Shown: piece by piece, positions 18,395-25,159 of the stretch
How positions within the stretch are numbered: the first letter of the stretch is position 1
Layout of the letters: every line of letters begins with the position of its first letter
NCBI GenBank assembly: GCA_943788115.1
Contig: CALSPA010000005.1
Coordinates: 229,812 to 293,811 of the forward strand
Source: an uncultured Flavobacteriales bacterium
Lineage (GTDB): Bacteria; Bacteroidota; Bacteroidia; Flavobacteriales_D; Parvicellaceae
Reading direction: 5' to 3'
Length of the DNA stretch: 64,000 nucleotides
The notes under the pieces: generated by a model
The model's input: the letters and a program-made list of their open reading frames with translations, nothing else
The model's database searches: none
Told to the model about the DNA's origin: nothing
Position numbers and translations under genes: made by a program

Positions 18395-18898
18395 TTATTT
18401 ATACCAGCCTGTGTATTTAATATATTGATTGGCTAAAGCTTTTAAATCTGTATTTGGGGCTATAGTTTTAATCTTTTTAGCCGGAGTTCCAGCATATATT
18501 TCACCAGATTTAACGTGTGTACCCATAGTTAAAACAGCTCCTGCTGCAATTATTGAATTACTTTCAATAATACATCTATCCAAAATGACAGCCCCCATTC
18601 CAACTAGTACGTTGTCTTTTATGGTGCATCCATGTACAATTGCATTATGACCAATAGTTACATAATTTCCTATTTCAGTTGGGTTTTTTTTGTATGTGCA
18701 ATGAATTACAGCACCATCTTGAATATTTGTTCCGTTTCCAATTTTAATTGAATGTACATCGCCTCTTACAACACTGTTAAACCAGAAGCTACAATTGTTT
18801 CCACAAGATACATCTCCAATAATAGTAGCATTTTCAGAAAAGTAACAATCATTACCAAATTTAGGGGAAATACCATTTAATTTTTTTATTAGTGCCAT
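18395..18898 (-). CDS. Gamma-carbonic anhydrase-type hexapeptide protein
   Basis: 167 aa from the ATG at 18898 (a TTG two codons upstream is less likely). Left-handed beta-helix hexapeptide repeats run through the protein (NATIIGDVSCGNNCSFWFNSVV, TEIGNYVTIGHNAIVHGCTIKD). Three metal-ligand histidines of the gamma-CA family are in place (H66, H84, H89), as in YrdA/PaaY proteins. These bind zinc or iron; carbonic anhydrase activity varies in the family and cannot be read here. It is convergent with murI (one-base gap) and divergent from the Nfu gene. Confidence 0.88.
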   Translation of the reverse strand: MALIKKLNGISPKFGNDCYFSENATIIGDVSCGNNCSFWFNSVVRGDVHSIKIGNGTNIQDGAVIHCTYKKNPTEIGNYVTIGHNAIVHGCTIKDNVLVGMGAVILDRCIIESNSIIAAGAVLTMGTHVKSGEIYAGTPAKKIKTIAPNTDLKALANQYIKYTGWYK

Positions 18899-18916
18899 AT
18901 TCAATCTTGTTCTTGT

Positions 18917-18924
18917 TATTTTTG
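18917..18924 (+). promoter_or_regulatory. Candidate -7 promoter element for the Nfu gene
   Basis: TATTTTTG matches TAnnTTTG exactly, 16 bases before the ATG. No convincing -33 element lies upstream. Confidence 0.4.
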
Positions 18925-18940
18925 CTCAAAATTAACTTTT

Positions 18941-19558
18941 ATGAGCAGACCAGTTACAGTTTATGCAGAAATGACTCCAAATCCAGCAACAATTAAATTT
19001 GTTGCAGATGTTATGTTAATTAATAATGGAGAATCTGTTGAGTTTCTTTCCAAAGAAGAATGTAAGGACCATTCAAAATTTGCTGATGCCCTTTTTAACT
19101 TTCCCTTTGTTAGTGGTGTTTTTATTTCAGGAAACTTTGTTACTGTTACTAAATCAGCTGCTATTGAGTGGAATTATGTTATGCAGTCTTTAAGAGAGTT
19201 TATTCATGAGTGGATAGCAGACAATGAAATAATTGTTGAAAAAATTCCAGAGTTAAGAGCATTTTCGGTTTCAGATGAAAAAGGAACAGAACTTGTCTCC
19301 GAAGAACCTGAAATAAATACTGAATTAGATCGTATTATTTTTGAGTTATTAGAAGAATATGTGAAGCCTGCAGTTGAAAGTGATGGTGGTGCTATTTATT
19401 TTAAATCATTTGATGAACCAAGTGGTAAAGTTACAGTGGTTCTTAAAGGTTCATGTAGTGGATGCCCTTCAAGTACAGCTACATTAAAAGGGGGGATAGA
19501 AACGCTTCTGAAAAGTCATGTTCCAGAAGTTGCTGAGGTTGTTGCTTTAAATGGTTAA
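18941..19558 (+). CDS. Nfu/NifU-type iron-sulfur carrier protein
   Basis: 205 aa: an N-terminal Nfu_N domain (about 5-92, MTPNPATIKFVADVML, FNFPFVSGVFISGNFVTVTK) and a C-terminal NifU domain (about 128-203) with the cluster-binding Cys172-x-x-Cys175 (GSCSGCPSS). Such proteins carry [4Fe-4S] clusters to target enzymes. Monocistronic, with a hairpin at 19564-19590 after it. A CDGSH iron-sulfur gene lies convergent just beyond. Confidence 0.92.
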   Translation: MSRPVTVYAEMTPNPATIKFVADVMLINNGESVEFLSKEECKDHSKFADALFNFPFVSGVFISGNFVTVTKSAAIEWNYVMQSLREFIHEWIADNEIIVEKIPELRAFSVSDEKGTELVSEEPEINTELDRIIFELLEEYVKPAVESDGGAIYFKSFDEPSGKVTVVLKGSCSGCPSSTATLKGGIETLLKSHVPEVAEVVALNG

Positions 19559-19563
19559 ATAAA

Positions 19564-19590
19564 TACGGTCTGAGAAATTCTCAAACCGTA
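19564..19590. terminator. Hairpin between the convergent Nfu and CDGSH genes
   Basis: Stem TACGGT/ACCGTA plus TGAGA/TCTCA with one internal mismatch and a 3-base loop. On the minus strand it is followed by TATTTATTT, so it probably terminates the CDGSH transcript and perhaps the Nfu transcript as well. Confidence 0.6.
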
Positions 19591-19616
19591 ATATTGAAAT
19601 AATAACTAATTAAAGT

Positions 19617-19820
19617 TTATAATCTAGCGTGAGAACCATCGCAATATGGTGGGTTTTTTGTTTGCTTACACCCGCAAATTGCAGCATCTTTTGTTTCTTC
19701 TGCAGTAAATACTTTAGGAATGTAATCACTTCCTTGATGAGCACCGTTACACCATGGTTGATTGTTAGATTTACCACATGAGCACCATGCGTATGTTTTA
19801 CCTTTTTCTAGCTTTTCCAT
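19617..19820 (-). CDS. CDGSH iron-sulfur domain protein
   Basis: 67 aa. Two cluster-binding motifs are visible: YAWCSCGKSNNQPWCNGAH and CGCKQTKNPPYCDGSH, each of the C-x-C ... C-x-x-x-H type that holds a [2Fe-2S] cluster. Two motifs in one chain is the usual bacterial form. It is 8 bases after the YceI gene and probably co-transcribed with it. Likely role: redox or cluster storage; the partner is unknown. Confidence 0.93.
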   Translation of the reverse strand: MEKLEKGKTYAWCSCGKSNNQPWCNGAHQGSDYIPKVFTAEETKDAAICGCKQTKNPPYCDGSHARL

Positions 19821-19828
19821 GATTAATT

Positions 19829-20398
19829 TTAATTAAGTATTAATTTAATGTCAAGTATGAAAATGTCATCTATCGCTTTATCTCCAAGGCTATCGAAGAA
19901 TGAAGTTGATCCGTATTTGACATCAAACTTTGAACGATCTACATCTATTTTGGCAGTGTATAAATTTTTATTTTTAGTTATGTCAAAAGTGATGTTTTCT
20001 GTTTTGCCTTTAATGGTGAGTTCTGCTTTAACAGATGATTTGTTATTGATAAATTTTGAAGCACTTGTAACTTTTAATTTAGCAGTTGGGAATTTATCTA
20101 CTCCAAAAAAATCATCAGATTTTAAATGACCAACTAATTTCTTATTATAACCTGCATCTTCTAGATCTGAACATGAAATAGAGTTCATGTCAATGTTAAA
20201 TTCTCCAGCATATAAATTATTATTTTTTAATTCAATGGATCCACTTTTAATATTAATATAACCATCATGCTGGCCACCAATTTTTTTTCCAAGCCAATGA
20301 ATGGTTGACTTTTCCGTATTTACTTTTTGAATTTGTGCAACTGTACCTAAGCTTATTGTTGTTAAGAGTAGCACTAATAGAGTTTTTAATTTTTTCAT
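19829..20398 (-). CDS. YceI-family periplasmic lipid-binding protein
   Basis: 189 aa. Signal peptide (1-21, TVAQ), then the YceI lipocalin-like barrel: NTEKSTIHWLGKKIGGQHDGYINIKSG, DMNSISCSDL, KLVGHLKSDDFFGVDKFPTAKL and LTIKGKTENITFDI. YceI proteins bind long isoprenoid or fatty amide ligands in a hydrophobic pocket. Its neighbour is a Crp-like gene on the same strand 87 bases upstream, an arrangement often seen in flavobacteria, where the regulator may control it. Confidence 0.92.
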   Translation of the reverse strand: MKKLKTLLVLLLTTISLGTVAQIQKVNTEKSTIHWLGKKIGGQHDGYINIKSGSIELKNNNLYAGEFNIDMNSISCSDLEDAGYNKKLVGHLKSDDFFGVDKFPTAKLKVTSASKFINNKSSVKAELTIKGKTENITFDITKNKNLYTAKIDVDRSKFDVKYGSTSFFDSLGDKAIDDIFILDIKLILN

Positions 20399-20485
20399 TT
20401 TATAAGTTTTAAATTCTGTTTTAATTTAATAACAAAAATCAATACTTTTTTATGAGTATGCATTAATCTATGTTAAGAAATGAGT

Positions 20486-20962
20486 TTATTTTTTGTTATT
20501 CTTAATATTGGCACTTTTAACTTTACTTAATGCTTCAGGTGTAATTCCTAAATATGAAGCAATCATTCTTTGGGGAACTCTTTGAACTATCTGTGGGTAT
20601 GTTTTAATGAAATGATCGTATCGCTCTATTGCAGATGCACTCATTAGCATGATGATTCTGTTTTGAAGAACAGCAATTCGTCTTTCAAATTTTTCAATAC
20701 TTTTTTCATTTATTTCTGAACCTCTTTCTTTTTCTATTACAATAGAATCTTCAATAGCTTCAATATAAAGCTCAGATTTATTAGGAATTAAAGAAATATC
20801 TGCCACAATCCATCCTTTTGGAGCAAACATGAAGATGTGTTCTTTACCTTTCTCATCGATTATATATGCATAGAGTAACCCTTGTTCGACTAAAAAAACT
20901 TTTGAATTTGAGTCTCCTTTTCTTTGAAGAACATCTCCTTTTAATAATTTTAACTTTTTCAA
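20486..20962 (-). CDS. Short Crp/Fnr-family regulator, N-terminus missing
   Basis: 158 aa against about 190 for close relatives. The cyclic-nucleotide-binding-type jelly roll starts abruptly (LLKGDVLQRKGDSNSKVFLVEQGLLYAYIIDEKGKEHIFMF). The long helix (about 85-115) and a compact winged-helix end (RVPQRMIASYLGITPEALSKVK) are complete. The only available start is TTG, and an in-frame stop lies a few codons upstream, so roughly 30 residues normally present are absent. The recognition helix is intact, so DNA binding is possible. The regulator may act on the YceI/CDGSH genes downstream. Confidence 0.75.
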   Translation of the reverse strand: MKKLKLLKGDVLQRKGDSNSKVFLVEQGLLYAYIIDEKGKEHIFMFAPKGWIVADISLIPNKSELYIEAIEDSIVIEKERGSEINEKSIEKFERRIAVLQNRIIMLMSASAIERYDHFIKTYPQIVQRVPQRMIASYLGITPEALSKVKSANIKNNKK

Positions 20963-21020
20963 AATAATTTTTTAAATCTATTCTAATTTATTTCTTTAAA
21001 GGGTTATAATATTTGGGAGG

Positions 21021-21881
21021 TTATTTTAAATATTTTTCAAGCAAACTAGACACAGTTTCTGAAGTTGATTTTTTGCTTATTTCATCTAATTTTTTTTGAT
21101 TTATCTCTTTTTTTACTTTTGCTTCAACCATTATTAAAGGTTTTTCATCTGGTGGTTCTGGAAAAATATTTTGTTCTTTAAATAATCTTCTTGTAACTTG
21201 AGTTACTTCATATGCTTCAATAAATTCACCTTGTTGTTCCAATAAATAAGCAATAGCGATTAACCCGTAAGCATCTTCATTTTCTGGATCATTCTCTTTT
21301 CTTAGTTGATAATATTTTTTTAATAATTGATTAGCTGTTTCGAAATTTCCTTTAGCAATACATACAAATGATTTGTTAAAATGATCTATGGTGTACATTC
21401 CTATAGAGCCCGTTTCATAACTAATTTCCATACTCTGGTTGTAAAATTCTTCAGCTTTGTTCATATTACCAATTAAACGCCACATTTCGGCATTCATATG
21501 AGCCATGTACATTAGCCATTTTTGATCCCCAGATGCTGCTGATAGTTCGATTAATTCATTACTTAATTCAGCTAATCTTATTGTGTCTAATTTACGTTGA
21601 GAGTTTCGACACAATGAAGTTAAAGCTTTTCCTATAAGTGTATCATTATTTGTACTTCTTCCTAGTTCTAAAACTTCATTTGCTAAACGAATAGATTCAA
21701 CATCATTTCCTTCCTTGAAAAGTTGATATGCCTGCTTTAGCAACTCTTGAGGTGATTCTTTTAACATCGTTGACTTTTCTTGACTAATAATTGTTTTTTC
21801 TTCAACTTTTGGGGATGAATTGCATCCTGTAAGTAGTGTTAAAACAATTGAAAAATAAATTGTGTTCTTAACTTTTTTCAT
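21021..21881 (-). CDS. TPR-like lipoprotein of unknown function
   Basis: 286 aa. Lipobox LLTGC (Cys20), then helical repeats of tetratricopeptide type (about 45-235: PQELLKQAYQLFKEGNDVESIRLANEVLELG, NKAEEFYNQSMEISYETG, FETANQLLKKYYQLRKEN, LLEQQGEFIEAYEVTQVTRRL). The C-terminus is lysine-rich. Probably an anchored scaffold for protein-protein contacts. It lies upstream of the Crp-like gene on the same strand. I do not recognise a named family. Confidence 0.7.
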   Translation of the reverse strand: MKKVKNTIYFSIVLTLLTGCNSSPKVEEKTIISQEKSTMLKESPQELLKQAYQLFKEGNDVESIRLANEVLELGRSTNNDTLIGKALTSLCRNSQRKLDTIRLAELSNELIELSAASGDQKWLMYMAHMNAEMWRLIGNMNKAEEFYNQSMEISYETGSIGMYTIDHFNKSFVCIAKGNFETANQLLKKYYQLRKENDPENEDAYGLIAIAYLLEQQGEFIEAYEVTQVTRRLFKEQNIFPEPPDEKPLIMVEAKVKKEINQKKLDEISKKSTSETVSSLLEKYLK

Positions 21882-21915
21882 TTCAATAAACTGTAAATGT
21901 TTTGTGAACTAAGTT

Positions 21916-21930
21916 ATGGCTTTTAGCCAT
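21916..21930. promoter_or_regulatory. 15-base palindrome upstream of the TPR lipoprotein gene
   Basis: ATGGCT-TTT-AGCCAT, perfect 6-bp arms with a 3-base centre, 35 bases before the start of the lipoprotein gene. The flanks (GTT before, GTTG after) resemble the core ends of the palindromes further right, so it may be an operator or a remnant of that element family. Confidence 0.3.
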
Positions 21931-22050
21931 TGTTGTAAACTAGTAATAAAATTATTGAATATTAATTTTCAATTGTATTTCTTTTTTGAAGACACCTTAA
22001 CTATGTAAGCTCTAGTAGTTAACTTAGTTAACTGAATGTTACATTATAAA

Positions 22051-22103
22051 TGTTTACGGTAATTCTAAAATGAGGATTAATTCAGTTTAGATTTTGTTAT
22101 ATC
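22051..22103. repeat. attC-like palindrome R0
   Basis: Stem CTAAAATGA/TCAGTTTAG (8 of 9 pairs; 22065-22073 and 22082-22090), 8-base loop GGATTAAT, left spacer beginning GGT, right spacer ATTTT, right core GTTATATC. The right half is nearly identical to R3. The left core (TTTAC) is degenerate, and no partner for it was found to the left, so it may be the old end of the array. Confidence 0.5.
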
Positions 22104-22130
22104 TAGATTATTTAAAAAACTACAAAGGTG

Positions 22131-22796
22131 TTATTTATCTAACTTAGATTTTAAGCTTCCAAAAAAATCATTTCTACATTCACTTTTTTTAAAAACACCT
22201 CCATATTCAATTGTTGTAGTAAAACTGTTTTTGTCTTTTATGCCTCTTGATGACACACAAAGATGTTTGGCGTTGATAACTATAATTACATCTTCAGTAT
22301 CTAGTGTTTCTTGTAGATCTTTTAAAATTTGCAAACAAAGTCTCTCTTGTACTTGTGGGCGATGTGAATAATAATCAACTAGACGGTTTATTTTCGAAAG
22401 ACCAATTACTTTATCTTTGGGAATGTAAGCTATATGCGCGTGACCTGTAATTGGTAGGAAATGATGCTCACAAGAAGAGTCAATTGTAATGTTTTGCTCA
22501 ATAAGCATTTTTTTATAACCATATTTATTTTCAAATGTTGAAAGCTTGGGTTTATTGGATGGGTTTAAACCATAAAAAAGCTCTTTAACATACATTTTAG
22601 CAACACGATATGGAGTTCCAGACAAACTATCGTCAGTTAAATCAAGGCCTAATTCTTCCATGATTTTCCCAAAATAATTTTGAATAGATTCAATTTTTTC
22701 TAAATCAGTTTTTTCAAATGCATTTTTTAATAGAGGTGTATCAACATTTGTTGAGATATGATTGTCTCCTATGAGTTCTAATTGTTCTTTATTCAT
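22131..22796 (-). CDS. folE: GTP cyclohydrolase I
   Basis: 221 aa. Converts GTP to 7,8-dihydroneopterin triphosphate, the entry to tetrahydrofolate. Zinc ligands match E. coli position for position: Cys109, His112 (SSCEHHFLPITGHAH) and Cys180 (KHLCVSSRG); GLSKINRLVDYYSHRPQVQERL is the family signature. The start overlaps the end of merC by 8 bases. It forms an operon with merC and a SEC-C gene behind a palindrome-controlled promoter, which suggests metal-linked control of this zinc enzyme (inference). It may be a second copy in the genome. Confidence 0.95.
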   Translation of the reverse strand: MNKEQLELIGDNHISTNVDTPLLKNAFEKTDLEKIESIQNYFGKIMEELGLDLTDDSLSGTPYRVAKMYVKELFYGLNPSNKPKLSTFENKYGYKKMLIEQNITIDSSCEHHFLPITGHAHIAYIPKDKVIGLSKINRLVDYYSHRPQVQERLCLQILKDLQETLDTEDVIIVINAKHLCVSSRGIKDKNSFTTTIEYGGVFKKSECRNDFFGSLKSKLDK

Positions 22797-23196
22797 TTTT
22801 TGAACAGCATTTATCAGATTTACATTGGCAATATTTTAAGTTGTATAAGTGAACACCAATAAGAGAAAGTGCAGCTGTGTACTTAAAATATTCTGAAAAA
22901 TAAATCCAATCTGATTGTTCTAAGACAATAGCTGTAAATAAAGCTGCCCATGCAGTCCAAAGTGTTAATCTCATCCATGGTTTTGAAGTTGTTCTTGTTG
23001 ACCTGTAAACAGCAAAAAAAGAAATAAATAAGAAAATAAAATCAAGCCAAATCCACCATGTTGGAGCTGCTGAACAACAACTTTTTGAGCATGCTGATGC
23101 GATAAATAAAAAGGGAGTCGCTATACAGTGAATCATACAAGTGAAACTTGCTATAGCTCCAATTAAATCAGATTTTTGTTTTAGCTCGGCTATCAT
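22789..23196 (-). CDS. MerC-domain membrane protein
   Basis: 135 aa with four predicted membrane helices. The MerC pattern begins DLIGAIASFTCMIHCIATPFLF, holding the metal-binding C-x-x-H-C-type group; paired cysteines SACSKSCCS follow, and the tail is cysteine-rich (YCQCKSDKCCSKNE). MerC proteins move mercury(II) inward in mer operons, but chromosomal homologues in Bacteroidota usually lack mer genes and are better seen as general metal transport or handling proteins. It lies between a SEC-C gene (9-base gap) and folE (8-base overlap). Confidence 0.85.
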   Translation of the reverse strand: MIAELKQKSDLIGAIASFTCMIHCIATPFLFIASACSKSCCSAAPTWWIWLDFIFLFISFFAVYRSTRTTSKPWMRLTLWTAWAALFTAIVLEQSDWIYFSEYFKYTAALSLIGVHLYNLKYCQCKSDKCCSKNE

Positions 23197-23205
23197 AAAT
23201 GTATA

Positions 23206-23367
23206 TTATTTCCCACAACATTTTTTGAATTTATACCCACTTCCACAAGGACATGGATTGTTTCTTCCAATCTTTGGGTTTATTCGAGTATATGTTTCAG
23301 ATGTTTCACAACAACTAGAATTATTGCAACAAGAATTTTCTTTATTAATTGGTTGGTTTTCTAACAT
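23206..23367 (-). CDS. Small SEC-C motif zinc-binding protein
   Basis: 53 aa, found by translating the gap. The C-terminal half is a textbook SEC-C motif ([19 protein letters not shown]), the zinc knuckle also found at the tail of SecA. The N-terminal half carries two extra cysteine pairs ([10 protein letters not shown]). Start ATG at 23367; nine bases separate its stop from merC. It is the first gene of the operon and immediately follows a full promoter with an overlapping palindrome. Likely a zinc-binding adaptor or metal buffer; no partner is known. Confidence 0.85.
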   Translation of the reverse strand: MLENQPINKENSCCNNSSCCETSETYTRINPKIGRNNPCPCGSGYKFKKCCGK

Positions 23368-23382
23368 TTCTTAATCAAAAAA

Positions 23383-23412
23383 CAAAATTAACTTAATTTA
23401 CATTAAACGCAA
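23383..23412 (-). promoter_or_regulatory. Promoter of the SEC-C/merC/folE operon
   Basis: On the minus strand: TTG at 23412-23410, a 19-base spacer, then TAATTTTG at 23390-23383, an exact match to the Bacteroidota -33/-7 promoter. The -7 box ends 15 bases before the SEC-C start codon. Confidence 0.7.
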
Positions 23413-23428
23413 CTATGTTGCATTTAAT
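23402..23428. promoter_or_regulatory. Palindromic operator overlapping the promoter -33 box
   Basis: Arms ATTAAACGCAAC (23402-23413) and GTTGCATTTAAT (23417-23428) with a 3-base centre TAT pair at 11 of 12 positions. The left arm contains the -33 TTG, so a bound dimer would block the promoter. The symmetry and AT-rich form suit a Fur/Zur-type metalloregulator, in keeping with the metal-binding genes it controls; the regulator itself is not in the window. Confidence 0.65.
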
Positions 23429-23473
23429 ATAAATGGTGAAATTCTAAAAAAGAAATAATTGAAACAGATATTA

Positions 23474-23664
23474 GTTATAACGGTTTGGCTATGATTAGTG
23501 CGTGACTGAACGAAGGTGTTCAATCTGTGCACGAAGCCTATTGTTTGCTTTTGTTTTTAATTTAGTAAATAAAACCAATTCAAAGAATTGGTGTTGTTGG
23601 AAACTTGCACTAACTGTTTTTTTACAACCAAACCCAAGGATTAATTATAACCCTTGTTGGCAAC
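23474..23664. repeat. attC-like palindrome R1 (long form)
   Basis: 191 bases. Left core GTTATAAC then GGTTTGG; right end CCAAACC, a spacer and GTTGGCAAC. Inner arms ATTAGTGC and GCACTAA also pair. The long middle (about 100 bases) contains a further hairpin (CCAATTC/GAATTGG). It fills most of the 302-base gap between the SEC-C gene and the outer-membrane protein gene; no protein-coding signal was seen in it. Confidence 0.5.
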
Positions 23665-23669
23665 TATTT

Positions 23670-24194
23670 TTAAAATCTGTGCCCTATAGAAATACCTCCC
23701 CAAATTCCGAATTCTGGATAGACAATTGGGATGGCTCCCGCACGAAAAATGAATTTTCCTTTCGGCTTTTGATATCGATAGCCAATTCTAGTAAAAATAA
23801 ATTGATCCCAATTTTCTCCAAAATCATTAGATATTACAAAATTCGGTGATCCACCAATTCCTAGTTCAATATGATGTTCTTTGAATGATAATAATTGATT
23901 TATCGATATTGGAATTATAAACCCTCTCCATGATTTTGTGCCTATATAAGAAAATCCAATGCTTGCTAAAGTTTTTAATTTATTACCGTTAATTATTACT
24001 CTTTCATAATTGATAGAGTATAGGCCAGCTGCACCAAGAAGCTCTAAATGGAAATCATTTTTTTGATGAAATATCCGTTTTGAAATTTGGGTGGAATCAA
24101 CATTAGTTTTGACAGAACCTAAGGAGTCGTTTTCTGTTTGAGATATAGCTGAAATGGAACAGCAAAAAAGTGTAATTAAGACCAATGATTTCAT
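23670..24194 (-). CDS. Predicted small outer-membrane protein, cassette-borne
   Basis: 174 aa from the ATG at 24194, which starts a clear signal peptide (MKSLVLITLFCCSISAISQ). An upstream ATG at 24227 would add 11 residues that spoil it. The mature part has alternating amphipathic strands (FHLELLGAAGLYSINYERVIING, HIELGIGGSPNFVISND, KFIFRAGAIPIVYPEFGIWGGISIGHRF), so a small barrel is likely. No family recognised. A 9-bp inverted repeat (ATATTTTTA/TAAAAATAT, 24199-24224) lies just before the start. It is flanked by the matched cores GTTGGCAAC and GTTGCCAAC. Confidence 0.65.
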   Translation of the reverse strand: MKSLVLITLFCCSISAISQTENDSLGSVKTNVDSTQISKRIFHQKNDFHLELLGAAGLYSINYERVIINGNKLKTLASIGFSYIGTKSWRGFIIPISINQLLSFKEHHIELGIGGSPNFVISNDFGENWDQFIFTRIGYRYQKPKGKFIFRAGAIPIVYPEFGIWGGISIGHRF

Positions 24195-24260
24195 ACGTAT
24201 ATTTTTACGAACGTATAAAAATATCATAAGTTGTTTTAGGGGTGTAAATATTATTTAATT

Positions 24261-24316
24261 GTTGCCAACGGTTTGTATAAGGCACGTTTTAATGTGCTTT
24301 ATATTATGTTATAGCC
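24261..24316. repeat. attC-like palindrome R2
   Basis: Left core GTTGCCAAC, spacer GGTTTG, stem TATAAGGCAC/GTGCTTTATA (9 of 10 pairs) around loop GTTTTAAT, spacer TTAT, right core GTTATAGCC. The loop is identical to that of R3. Confidence 0.6.
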
Positions 24317-24320
24317 TTTT

Positions 24321-25076
24321 TTATTCTATTATCAGCTTACCAGTGGCCATTATTCCATTTTTATTTTGCAATCGAAAAATGTAGGTCCCCATTGGTAACC
24401 CTTCTTTATCAATCATGAATTTAGTTGAATTAATATTGTTAATTGTCCTGACTTTTTTTCCAAGTAAGTCATACAGGATACAATCATACAATTCGTTTGA
24501 ATAACTTTCAATTTCAATTGTAGTGTTTTGGTTAAATGGATTTGGAAATACTTTAATCTTGTGATTTTGAGTATTATCATTTAAGCCATTAAATTGATCT
24601 ACAAGACAAGAATCTTCCGTATTTTCTAGGATAATCATCCCCCAATCAGAACCTGTTGAAAATGTGTAACCTAAATCACATAAGTATGATTCTCCTGCAA
24701 TTTGTGGAGTACCTTCAATAATTATATGAAAACCAATATCTCCTGCATATAGTTGGAATGATGCAGGTATATCTAAAGTATCGCCTTGATATACTGGAAC
24801 CCATGTCCCTAAAGAATCACGATAAGCAGCATGTGTCGGAGAGGCTCCTTGATTTGTACTATCAACAACTATTTTAAAGTCAACACCCGTTATAAACCCT
24901 GATGATATTGAGCCTCCGAAGCCAACACTTCCCATCCCTGTGAAAGGTAATGATCCATAATAGGTGTATATAGTATCATTTTCATATTGACCTTGTTGAT
25001 AGGTCGGTAAGTCAATGGATTGGGCAATAGCGCTTGTCCATGCTAGAAAGGCAAATATGATTAAAGTTGATTTCAT
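24321..25076 (-). CDS. Secreted protein with T9SS sorting domain, cassette-borne
   Basis: 251 aa: signal peptide (1-18, AIAQ), a beta-rich region (about 30-160: VGFGGSISSGFITGVDFKIVVDS, YAGDIGFHIIIEGTP) with no motif I recognise, and a complete type A T9SS sorting domain (about 175-251: IKVFPNPFNQNTTIEIESYS ... LPMGTYIFRLQNKNGIMATGKLIIE). It is exported by the T9SS and either released or attached to the surface. The stop lies five bases from the core of R2 and the start 26 bases from R3, so the gene is tightly boxed by the two elements. Confidence 0.8.
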   Translation of the reverse strand: MKSTLIIFAFLAWTSAIAQSIDLPTYQQGQYENDTIYTYYGSLPFTGMGSVGFGGSISSGFITGVDFKIVVDSTNQGASPTHAAYRDSLGTWVPVYQGDTLDIPASFQLYAGDIGFHIIIEGTPQIAGESYLCDLGYTFSTGSDWGMIILENTEDSCLVDQFNGLNDNTQNHKIKVFPNPFNQNTTIEIESYSNELYDCILYDLLGKKVRTINNINSTKFMIDKEGLPMGTYIFRLQNKNGIMATGKLIIE

Positions 25077-25102
25077 GACTCTTAATTTTTTCGGTTTTAA
25101 TT

Positions 25103-25159
25103 GGCTATAACGGTGTGGCTAAACTGCGTTTTAATGCAGTTTAGATTTTGTTGTATTGC
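25103..25159. repeat. attC-like palindrome R3
   Basis: Left core GGCTATAAC, spacer GGTGTGG, perfect 9-bp stem CTAAACTGC/GCAGTTTAG (25119-25127, 25136-25144) around loop GTTTTAAT, spacer ATTTT, right core GTTGTATTGC. The stop codon of the zinc-ribbon gene (25131-25133) lies inside the loop. Confidence 0.65.

Noticed and set aside
20442..20459. ATACT/AGTAT inverted repeat before the YceI gene as a Crp operator
   Set aside because: Only 5-bp arms in AT-rich DNA; such repeats arise often by chance.
22789..23196. Mercury-resistance operon
   Set aside because: merC stands without merR, merT, merP or merA; a general metal role is more likely.
23502..23849. Plus-strand reading frame of 115 codons in the R1 region
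   Set aside because: It runs through the palindrome and antisense to the outer-membrane protein gene, with no recognisable domain or signal.
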